Part shown: piece by piece, positions 8,075-14,759 of the stretch
Layout of the letters: every line of letters begins with the position of its first letter
Numbering within the stretch: the stretch's first letter is position 1
Assembly (NCBI RefSeq): GCF_010548375.1
Contig: NZ_JAAGLY010000009.1
Coordinates: 186,001-250,000, forward strand
Length of the DNA: 64,000 nt
Source: Streptomyces sp. SID13726
Lineage (GTDB): Bacteria > Actinomycetota > Actinomycetes > Streptomycetales > Streptomycetaceae
Reading direction: 5' to 3'
The notes under the pieces: model-generated
What the model saw: only the letters and a program-made list of their open reading frames with translations
The model's database searches: none
Told to the model about the DNA's origin: nothing
Position numbers and translations under genes: made by a program

Positions 8075-8790
8075 GAAGTGCTCCTTGAAACGGTGATCTC
8101 GTCGAACGACCCCGCCGCAGCGTGGTTGCCGACGCCTTGCTGGAAATACGGCTCCCCGGGCCGCCGGATCCCGACGGCGTGCCAGCCCGCCTCGCGGGCC
8201 GCGTCCAGCTCACCGGGACGGTCGGAGAGGAACAGCAGCCGGTCCGGCGCGAGGCCGGTCGCCGAGGCGATCCGGCGGTACGACTCCGCCTCCTGCTTGG
8301 GCCCGGCGTTCTCGGTGTCGTAGAGACCGGAGACCAGTGAAGTCAGGTCGCCCTCGGGGCTGTTGGTGAACCACGCCCGCTGCGCCGCGACCGACCCCGA
8401 CGAGTAGACGTACAGCCGTACGCCCGCCGCGTGCCAGGCGCGCAACTCCGGTACGACGTCGTCGTAGAAGTGCGAGACGAGGTCCCCGCGCGCGAAGCCC
8501 TCGGACCAGATGATCCCCTGGAGGGTCTTCAGCGGGGTTGCCTTGCGGTCCTCGTCGAGCCAGGTGTTGAGCGCCTTCTCGATGTCGGCGGCACCGGCGT
8601 CCGGGTCGCCGATCTCCTCGCGCACCTGCGCGACCGCACGCGCCACCTCGGGGTCCTCGGACCGCTCGGTGAGCAGCGCGGCGAACCGTGAGCGGGAGTA
8701 CGGGTAGAGCACGTCGACGACGAACCCCGTGGCGCTCGTGGTGCCCTCGATGTCGAGCACCACGGCGTCCACGTCGTAGTGCACGCTCAC
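8071..8790 (-). CDS. mtnC: Acireductone synthase (enolase-phosphatase E1)
   Basis: This HAD-superfamily enzyme performs the enolase and phosphatase steps that produce acireductone. The 239-residue product begins with the HAD motif VVLDIEGTTS (nucleophile Asp13) and has motif II in YVYSSGS. The C-terminal motif LFLSDRPGELDAAREAGW resembles the family motif, although the usual SDN is SDR here. It is translationally coupled by GTGA overlaps to mtnD upstream and mtnB downstream. Confidence 0.95.
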   Translation of the reverse strand: MSVHYDVDAVVLDIEGTTSATGFVVDVLYPYSRSRFAALLTERSEDPEVARAVAQVREEIGDPDAGAADIEKALNTWLDEDRKATPLKTLQGIIWSEGFARGDLVSHFYDDVVPELRAWHAAGVRLYVYSSGSVAAQRAWFTNSPEGDLTSLVSGLYDTENAGPKQEAESYRRIASATGLAPDRLLFLSDRPGELDAAREAGWHAVGIRRPGEPYFQQGVGNHAAAGSFDEITVSRSTS

Positions 8791-9371
8791 GCGTGGTACC
8801 CGGCCGCGATCGTGTCGTAGTCCGGGAAGCGGGAGGCGATGGGGGAGCCGGTGAAGTTGCCGATCCAGCCGTCCTCCTCGTGGAAGAAGCGGATCGCGGT
8901 GAAGGACGGGCTGGTGCCCATGTCGAACCAGTGCGTGGTGCCCCGCGGCACGCCGAGCAGGTCGCCTTTCTCGCAGAAGACCGCGTGCACCTCGCCGTTC
9001 ACGTGCAGATAGAAGATGCCGGACCCGGAGACGAAGAAGCGGACCTCGTCATCGTCGTCGTGGGTGTGCTCCTGGAGGAACTTCTCGCGGGCCGCCTTCG
9101 CCTTCGCGGGGAACTCCGGGTCGTCGCTGGGGTGCAGACCGAGGACGTCGACGGTGGTGAAGCCCTCCTCGGCGTTCAGCTTCTCGATCTCGGGGCCGTA
9201 GGCGGCGAAGACGGTCTCGCTGTCGGCGTCGAACGGGACGTCCTCACGGATCGGCCACTGCTCGTAGCGCACCCCGATCGGCTTGAGCGCCTCGGCGATC
9301 TCGGCGGGGTCCGAGGTGCGGCGGACCAGGGTCTCGGGGCCGGACTCGGACCAGGTGGTCAGCAGCGTCAT
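8787..9371 (-). CDS. mtnD: Acireductone dioxygenase
   Basis: MtnD (ARD) oxidises acireductone to the keto acid precursor of methionine plus formate with Fe, or to off-pathway products with Ni. The 194-residue cupin has the metal-binding set HTHDDDDEVRF (two His, one Glu) and a fourth ligand in GTTHWFDMG. ATG 9371 is selected over an upstream in-frame start because GGAG lies eight bases before it. It is first in mtnDCB. That GGAG is part of a small hairpin (9381-9394), and a Cys-rich leader ORF (9465-9539) lies upstream. Confidence 0.95.
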   Translation of the reverse strand: MTLLTTWSESGPETLVRRTSDPAEIAEALKPIGVRYEQWPIREDVPFDADSETVFAAYGPEIEKLNAEEGFTTVDVLGLHPSDDPEFPAKAKAAREKFLQEHTHDDDDEVRFFVSGSGIFYLHVNGEVHAVFCEKGDLLGVPRGTTHWFDMGTSPSFTAIRFFHEEDGWIGNFTGSPIASRFPDYDTIAAGYHA

Positions 9372-9464
9372 GGGAACAACTCCAGGGCTCTGGAAGGAAT
9401 GTCCGGATACCGAGACAAGCACCGGACGGGCGGGGAGGGAAGGAGGAGCGAGGCGGGCAGTTCG

Positions 9465-9539
9465 TCAGCCGCGACACAGCGCGCCGGGACAGCGGTGTAC
9501 GCAGGGCATACACATCGCTTTCGCGCCAGGTGTCGTCAT
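9465..9539 (-). CDS. Candidate Cys-rich leader peptide for mtnDCB (24 aa)
   Basis: A short ATG frame of 24 codons ends 93 bases before mtnD. Its C-terminal part reads CMPCVHRCPGALCRG, giving four Cys in 24 residues, and the end (A-L-C-R-G) recalls the Ala-x-Cys-Arg ending of the known leaders. A weak site, GAGG, lies five bases before the ATG; an internal ATG would give a 16-residue version. I do not recognise this exact peptide family. Cysteine density and position make a Cys-sensing attenuator plausible, but chance is not excluded. Confidence 0.5.
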   Translation of the reverse strand: MTTPGAKAMCMPCVHRCPGALCRG

Positions 9540-9623
9540 CAGGGCCTCACTGTGCCGGGTCGGGTGCCGGTCTTGTGATGGTAACCGGCGTCGTGACCTG
9601 CACCGGGTGTGACGAAGTCGTTG

Positions 9624-9638
9624 TCTCACCTGGTGAGA
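9624..9638. promoter_or_regulatory. Perfect inverted repeat in the mtnD / MTR-importer divergent spacer
   Basis: TCTCACC and GGTGAGA flank a single T. The element lies 17 bases upstream of the -35 of the plus-strand promoter and between two divergent salvage operons, where a shared operator would be expected. Confidence 0.45.
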
Positions 9639-9655
9639 AAGCGGTTCCAAAACAT

Positions 9656-9685
9656 TTGACGTCTGGCTGAAATCGTTCTCATGAT
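9656..9685 (+). promoter_or_regulatory. Probable promoter giving a leaderless leader-peptide mRNA
   Basis: TTGACG (9656-9661) and CATGAT (9680-9685) are separated by 18 bases. The expected transcription start, about seven bases beyond the -10, coincides with the A of the leader ATG at 9692, and no ribosome site precedes that ATG. Confidence 0.5.
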
Positions 9686-9691
9686 CTGCGT

Positions 9692-9763
9692 ATGAAGACG
9701 CTGCTGCTCGTGCGGCGGCTGTACGTGGACTTGCTCCGGTCGACCACGGCCAGCTGTCGCTGA
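9692..9763 (+). CDS. Putative cysteine-containing leader peptide (23 aa)
   Basis: The frame encodes 23 residues with VRRLYVDLLR in the middle and TASCR at the end; the single Cys is residue 22. This closely fits the actinomycete leader-peptide pattern (RRxxVDLxR...AxCR) associated with sulfur-metabolism genes. It lies 124 bases upstream of the MTR importer-mtnK operon in the same direction. The Cys codon (9755-9757) lies 11 bases before a long-range stem (9769-9833). It appears leaderless. Function in cysteine-responsive attenuation is inferred. Confidence 0.8.
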   Translation: MKTLLLVRRLYVDLLRSTTASCR

Positions 9764-9768
9764 CCCCT

Positions 9769-9833
9769 CCCGGAGCATCCGTACGCCCGCCGACCGGCGT
9801 GCGCGGCGGCGCGTTCGTCTCTCCTGCTCCGGG
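9769..9833 (+). promoter_or_regulatory. Candidate attenuator stem between leader and importer gene
   Basis: CCCGGAGCA (9769-9777) can pair perfectly with TGCTCCGGG (9825-9833), enclosing a small CGCCG/CGGCG hairpin. The GCTCC in the 3' arm is also complementary to GGAGC (9877-9881), the ribosome site of the lipoprotein gene. Two mutually exclusive pairings are therefore possible. Confidence 0.45.
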
Positions 9834-9886
9834 CCCGGCACCCGTCTCTTCATCCCCTCTGCACCACCCCGCACCTGGAGCCCCTC

Positions 9887-10984
9887 ATGTCCCGCACCCG
9901 TCTGCCCCTCGCCGCGCTGTCCCTCGCGTCCGTCTCGGCCCTCGTGCTCTCGGGCTGCTCGCAGTCCACGGACGCGTCGAAGAACACCGGCGACACCGCC
10001 GCCTCCGCCTCGGCCGCCACCGGCAAGAAGCCGGCCCCCTTCAGCGCGGGCGCGGTCAAGGTGGCCCTGGTCCGGCAGAGCGGCGCAGGTGACTACTTCG
10101 AGCAGTGGGGCAACGGCGCCAAGGCCCAGGCCAAGGCCCTCGGCATCGACCTGACGGTGTACGACGCCCAGGCCGACAACGCCAAGCAGGCCACCGACCT
10201 GTCCTCCGCGATCAACTCCGGAGCCAAGGCGATCATCATCGACCACGGCTTCCCGGCGACGATCCAGCCGGAGATCGACAAGGCCGTGAAGAAGGGCATC
10301 AAGGTCGTCGTCTACGACGTCGAGACCTCGACCAAGGGCGTGGTCAGCACCGAGCAGGACGACGCCAGCATGGCGCAGGCCGTCCTCGACGTGATGTCCA
10401 AGGACCTCGGCAAGAACGCCAAGGTCGGCTACGTCAACGTCGCCGGTTACGCCGCCCTCGACAAGCGCAACACCGTCTGGGCGAAGGAACTCGCCGCGCA
10501 GGGCTGGAAGCAGCAGTTCAAGGTCGGCAAGGTCACCGACTCCACGGCCACCGACAACGTTCCCCTGGTCTCCGCCGCGCTCACCCAGCACTCCGACGTG
10601 ACCGGGATCTTCGCCCCCTACGACGAGCTGGCCAAGGGCACGGTCCTCGCCGTCCAGAACAAGAAGCTCCAGGACAAGGTGAAGGTCTTCGGCGCGGACG
10701 TCTCCAACGCCGACATCCAGCAGATGACCGCCGCCGACAGCCCGTGGGTCGCCACGGCGGGCACCGACCCGTCCGCGGTGGGCGCGGCCGTCGTCCGGAC
10801 CACCGCGCTGGAGCTGGCCGGTCAGCTGAACAAGACCTCCGTCGAGTTCCCGGCCGTCGCCATCACCCAGGACTTCCTGCGCGAGAAGAAGATCGAGAAC
10901 ATGGACCAGCTGCGGGAGGCGCTGCCCGCGCTGAACCTGTCGCAGGTCTCGACCGCGGACTGGATCTCGAATGTCGCCCACTGA
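9887..10984 (+). CDS. Sugar-type ABC substrate-binding lipoprotein, predicted methylthioribose receptor
   Basis: This 365-residue exported lipoprotein has a signal peptide and lipobox LSGC (Cys24), followed by an Ala/Ser/Thr linker. The body is a type-1 periplasmic-binding fold like the ribose and xylose receptors, with AIIIDHG and VVVYDVETS in the expected places. GGAG sits six to seven bases before the ATG. It is followed by RbsA-like and RbsC-like genes and mtnK, so 5-methylthioribose is the likely ligand. It overlaps the ATPase gene by 14 bases. Confidence 0.92.
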   Translation: MSRTRLPLAALSLASVSALVLSGCSQSTDASKNTGDTAASASAATGKKPAPFSAGAVKVALVRQSGAGDYFEQWGNGAKAQAKALGIDLTVYDAQADNAKQATDLSSAINSGAKAIIIDHGFPATIQPEIDKAVKKGIKVVVYDVETSTKGVVSTEQDDASMAQAVLDVMSKDLGKNAKVGYVNVAGYAALDKRNTVWAKELAAQGWKQQFKVGKVTDSTATDNVPLVSAALTQHSDVTGIFAPYDELAKGTVLAVQNKKLQDKVKVFGADVSNADIQQMTAADSPWVATAGTDPSAVGAAVVRTTALELAGQLNKTSVEFPAVAITQDFLREKKIENMDQLREALPALNLSQVSTADWISNVAH

Positions 10985-12494
10985 GACGCCTGCCGTAGGT
11001 CTCACCGACGTCAGCATGGCCTTCGGCGGCAAGACCGTCCTCGCCTCCGTCACCCTCGACATCGCCCCGGGCAGCGTGGTCGCGCTGCTCGGCGCGAACG
11101 GCGCCGGCAAGTCCACGCTGATCAAGATCCTGTCGGGCGTGCACACCGGCCACGGGGGAGAGGTGCGGGTCGCGGGGGAGCCCGCGGCTCTCCAGTCCCC
11201 GCTCGCCGCCCGGCAGTTGGGCATCCAGACCGTGCACCAGCGCATCGGCGAGGGGATCGTGCCGGGCCTCTCGGTCGCCGAGAACCTGGTCTTCGAGGAG
11301 CTGGCCCAGGCACGCGGCAACCCCTTCCTGAACGGACGCCGCGTCCTGGCACGGGCCCGCGAGATCCAGGCGGGCCTCGAACTCGGCTGGAGCGACACCG
11401 TCCTGAAGAAGGACGTCACCGAACTCGGCATCTCCGACCGCCAGTTGCTCATCCTCGCCCGCGCCCTGGCCACCCGCCCCCGGCTGCTGATCCTCGACGA
11501 GCCGACCTCCGCCCTGTCCGCCGCCGAGGCCGAACGCCTCTTCGCGCTGGTCGAGAGGATGCGCGACGACGGCATCGCGGTCCTCTACGTCTCCCACCGC
11601 CTCGGCGAGATCGACGCGCTCGCCGACCGCCTGGTCGTCCTGCGCGACGGCCTTCTCACCGAGGACCAGGCCAAGCCCTTCGACTGGGACAGCGCCCTGC
11701 GCGCGATGCTGGCCCAGGCCCAGGAGGCGACCACGGCCCGCCCGGTCGCTGCCGGGGACGGCGCCGGTGACGTGATCCTGTCCCTCAAGGGCGTCCGCCT
11801 CTTCGAGGGCCGCGCTCCCCTCGACCTCGACCTCCGCACCGGCGAAGTCACCGGTGCCGTGGGCCTGTTGGGCGCGGGCAAGACCGAGCTGGCCCGCGGC
11901 CTCTTCGGCGCCGAGCCCTTCGCCACCGGTTCCGTCGAGCTGGACGGCAGGCCGTACGCGCCGAGGCGGCCCTCCGACGCCATCCGCGGCGGCATCCACC
12001 TGGTCCCCGAGGACCGGCACGCCGACGCCCTGGTCCCCGGCTGGTCGCTGGCCCAGAACATCTCCCTGCCGTTCCTGAAGTCGCTGTCGAGGGCCGGGCT
12101 GGTCCAGCGTTCCAAGGAGGACGCCCTGGGCCGCGAGACCATCGAGGCCCTCGGAGTCGTGGCCCGCGACGAGCACAGCACCGTGGAGGAGCTGTCCGGC
12201 GGCAACCAGCAGAAGGTCGTCGTCGGCCGCTGGCTCGCCGAGACCCCCCGAGTCCTCATCCTGGACGAGCCGTTCCGAGGCGTGGACATCGGTGCCCGCC
12301 GGGACATCGGCCGCCGGGCCCGGGCCCTCGCCGCCGAGGGGGCCGCCGTGCTCGTCCTGTCCGCCGACGTCGACGAGGTCCTGGAGATCGCCGACCGCGT
12401 CGTCGTGCTCGCCGCCGGTGAGATCCACCTCGACGCCTACGGCGAGGACGCGGAACGCGACCGCGTCATCCAGACCATCTCGGCGTCGGTGTGA
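10971..12494 (+). CDS. Sugar ABC transporter ATP-binding protein (RbsA-like)
   Basis: The 507-residue product contains two ATPase domains. Domain one has Walker A GANGAGKST (about residues 43-51) and LLILDEPTSALS. Domain two has P-loop GLLGAGKTE and signature LSGGNQQKVVVGRWL. This layout is that of ribose-type importers. The start overlaps the receptor gene by 14 bases. With the downstream permease it should power methylthioribose uptake; substrate assignment rests on mtnK in the same operon. Confidence 0.94.
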   Translation: MSPTETPAVGLTDVSMAFGGKTVLASVTLDIAPGSVVALLGANGAGKSTLIKILSGVHTGHGGEVRVAGEPAALQSPLAARQLGIQTVHQRIGEGIVPGLSVAENLVFEELAQARGNPFLNGRRVLARAREIQAGLELGWSDTVLKKDVTELGISDRQLLILARALATRPRLLILDEPTSALSAAEAERLFALVERMRDDGIAVLYVSHRLGEIDALADRLVVLRDGLLTEDQAKPFDWDSALRAMLAQAQEATTARPVAAGDGAGDVILSLKGVRLFEGRAPLDLDLRTGEVTGAVGLLGAGKTELARGLFGAEPFATGSVELDGRPYAPRRPSDAIRGGIHLVPEDRHADALVPGWSLAQNISLPFLKSLSRAGLVQRSKEDALGRETIEALGVVARDEHSTVEELSGGNQQKVVVGRWLAETPRVLILDEPFRGVDIGARRDIGRRARALAAEGAAVLVLSADVDEVLEIADRVVVLAAGEIHLDAYGEDAERDRVIQTISASV

Positions 12495-12534
12495 CGCCCG
12501 CCGCTGCCGCCGCCGAAGGCCGAAGGAAGCACCC

Positions 12535-13575
12535 ATGACCACGACCCAGAGCGCCCCGGCGAAGACGGCGATCCCGCCCACCGCCACCACGGCCGTCCGC
12601 GTCCAGAACGCCGTCATCAAGTACGGCTTCATCTTCGTCACGGTCGCGCTGTTCCTGTACTTCGCGCTGAGCGAGGGCTCCTTCCGCGAGTCGGCGACCC
12701 TCCTCGACACCCTGCGCTACGTCTCCGTAGCCGCGATCCTCGGCCTCGGCGTCACCCTCACCATGGCCGTCGGCGGGATGGACATGTCCGTCGGCGCGGT
12801 CGCGGGCCTCGGCGTCTCGGTCGCCGCCCAGACGATGGTCGTACAGAACCAGGTCGGCACGGTCGCGATCATCGCGGTCCTCGCGGCGGGCGCCCTCGCG
12901 GGCCTCCTCAACGCCCTGCTGATCGTCGTACTGAAGATCCCCGACATGCTCGCCACCCTCGGCACCATGTTCGTCATCCAGGGCGGCAAACTCATCCTGG
13001 TCGACGGCCAGTCGATCACCCCGGGCATGACCCTGGACGACGGCTCGACCGCGCCCGGCAAGTTCACCGCGGGCTTCCTGAAGATCGACCGCGGCACCGT
13101 CCTCGGCATCCCCATCTCGGTCCTCATCTTCGGCGGACTGACCCTCGCCGCCTGGGTGTTCCTCGCCCGCACCCGCTGGGGCCGGGTGCTCTACGCCATC
13201 GGCGCCAACCCCGAGGCCTCCCGGCTGGCCGGCATCCGCGTCGGCGCCTACCGGGCGCTCGCCTACGTCCTCTCCGGCGTCCTCGCCTCGATCGGCGGCC
13301 TGATCCTGGCGTCCCGCATCGGCCAGGGCGATGTGTCCGCCGGAACCTCCCAGTTGCTGGAAGCGGTCGCGGTCGCGCTGGTCGGCACCTCGGTCCTCGG
13401 CCGGGGCCGCCCGAACGTCTGGGGCACGGCACTCGGTGCGGTGCTCATCGGCATCATCACCACCGGCCTCACCATCAAGGGACTGCCGTACTACACCCAG
13501 GACGTCGTCGAGGGCGCGGTCCTCATCCTCGCCCTGGTCTTCAGCTTCACGTTGTCCAAGCGCCGCACCGCATAG
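12535..13575 (+). CDS. Sugar ABC transporter permease (RbsC-like)
   Basis: This 346-residue membrane protein of the BPD_transp_2 family has about ten hydrophobic segments and the family element AVGGMDMSVGAVAGLG near residues 78-93. A GxNxEASRLAGI loop (AIGANPEASRLAGI) contacts the ATPase in related proteins. I chose ATG 12535, preceded by GAAGGAAG; the frame is open upstream only as an overlap with the ATPase gene. A single permease implies a homodimeric channel. Confidence 0.93.
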   Translation: MTTTQSAPAKTAIPPTATTAVRVQNAVIKYGFIFVTVALFLYFALSEGSFRESATLLDTLRYVSVAAILGLGVTLTMAVGGMDMSVGAVAGLGVSVAAQTMVVQNQVGTVAIIAVLAAGALAGLLNALLIVVLKIPDMLATLGTMFVIQGGKLILVDGQSITPGMTLDDGSTAPGKFTAGFLKIDRGTVLGIPISVLIFGGLTLAAWVFLARTRWGRVLYAIGANPEASRLAGIRVGAYRALAYVLSGVLASIGGLILASRIGQGDVSAGTSQLLEAVAVALVGTSVLGRGRPNVWGTALGAVLIGIITTGLTIKGLPYYTQDVVEGAVLILALVFSFTLSKRRTA

Positions 13576-13586
13576 GGGAGTTCACG

Positions 13587-14759
13587 ATGGGTTACCGCAT
13601 CCTGGAGACCGAGGACATCCCGGCGTACCTGCGCGAGCGCGGCCACTGGGACGGCACGGACGAGCCGGAGGTCCGCGAGGTCTCCGACGGCAACATGAAC
13701 CGGGTCTTCCTCGCCTCCTCGGCCGACGGCACCCGCAGTCTCGCCGTGAAGCAGGCCCTGCCCTGGGTACGCGTGGCGGGCCCGTCCTGGCCGATGAACC
13801 CCGACCGCGCCGACGCCGAGGCCCGCGCCTACGAGCAGATCGCCAAGGTCGCCCCCGACAAGATCCCGGCCGTCCACGGCTACGACCCCGAGAACTACGC
13901 CCTCGTCATGGAGGACATGTCCGACCTGGAGGTCCTGCGCACCCTCCTGAACGAGGGAGCGTCGTACGGCCCCCGCACCTCGGCCCGCGTCGGCGAACTC
14001 GTCGCCCAACTCTCCTTCGCCACCAGTGACTTCGGCATGCCCTCCGCCGAGCGCAAGGCGCTCGTGGCCGCCTCGGTGAGCCCCGAGCTGTGCAAGATCA
14101 CCGAGGACGTGGTGCTCTCCGAGCCGTACGTCGAGCACGAGCACAACCACTGGCACGAGGGCGTGGACGACCTGGCGCGGGCGTTCCGCGCGGACGCGGT
14201 GCTCCGCACCGAGGTCGCCGACCTCAGGCACCGGTTCATGACCAGCGCCCAGGCCCTCCTGCACGGCGACCTCCACACCGGCAGCATCATGGTCGGCGAG
14301 CGTGAAGGCGCCCATGTGGTGCGGGTGTTCGACCCTGAGTTCTCCTTCGTCGGCCCGATCGGCTTCGACCTCGGCCTGTACTGGGCCAACGCCCTGGTCT
14401 CGGAGGAGCGGGCGCGGGCCCTCGGCGGTCCGACCGACCACGCGGACCAACTCCGGCTGTCCTGGGAGGCGTTCGAGGGGGAGTTCCGCCGGTTGTGGCC
14501 GACCCGGGTGGACGCCTTCTTCGACGACGCCTACCTGGACCGCTTCCTCGGCCGTGTCTGGACCGAGTCCCTGGGCTACGCGGGCACCGAGATCATCCGC
14601 CGCATCATCGGCTTCGCCCACCTGACCGACCTCACGACCCTGCCGGACCCGGTACCGGCGTCCCGGCGGGCACTGCTGCTCGGCCGTGAACTCATCGTGC
14701 GCCGCGCGGAGTTGTCGTCACCGGACGCCGTGCGCGAGGTCGTCGCCTCACCGTTGTGA
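13587..14759 (+). CDS. mtnK: S-methyl-5-thioribose kinase
   Basis: MtnK phosphorylates methylthioribose to methylthioribose-1-phosphate, the substrate of MtnA. The 390-residue product has the aminoglycoside-phosphotransferase-like kinase fold with SDGNMNRVF near residue 33, catalytic LLHGDLHTGSIMV, and DPEFSFVGPIGFDLG, where MTR kinases carry DPE in place of DxG. GGGGAG precedes the ATG. It is last in the importer operon and its 3' end overlaps the convergent NACHT gene by 12 bases. Confidence 0.95.
   Translation: MGYRILETEDIPAYLRERGHWDGTDEPEVREVSDGNMNRVFLASSADGTRSLAVKQALPWVRVAGPSWPMNPDRADAEARAYEQIAKVAPDKIPAVHGYDPENYALVMEDMSDLEVLRTLLNEGASYGPRTSARVGELVAQLSFATSDFGMPSAERKALVAASVSPELCKITEDVVLSEPYVEHEHNHWHEGVDDLARAFRADAVLRTEVADLRHRFMTSAQALLHGDLHTGSIMVGEREGAHVVRVFDPEFSFVGPIGFDLGLYWANALVSEERARALGGPTDHADQLRLSWEAFEGEFRRLWPTRVDAFFDDAYLDRFLGRVWTESLGYAGTEIIRRIIGFAHLTDLTTLPDPVPASRRALLLGRELIVRRAELSSPDAVREVVASPL

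Noticed and set aside
9626..11575. Minus-strand open frame opposite the MTR receptor and ATPase genes
   Set aside because: It is a shadow of two well-supported plus-strand genes.
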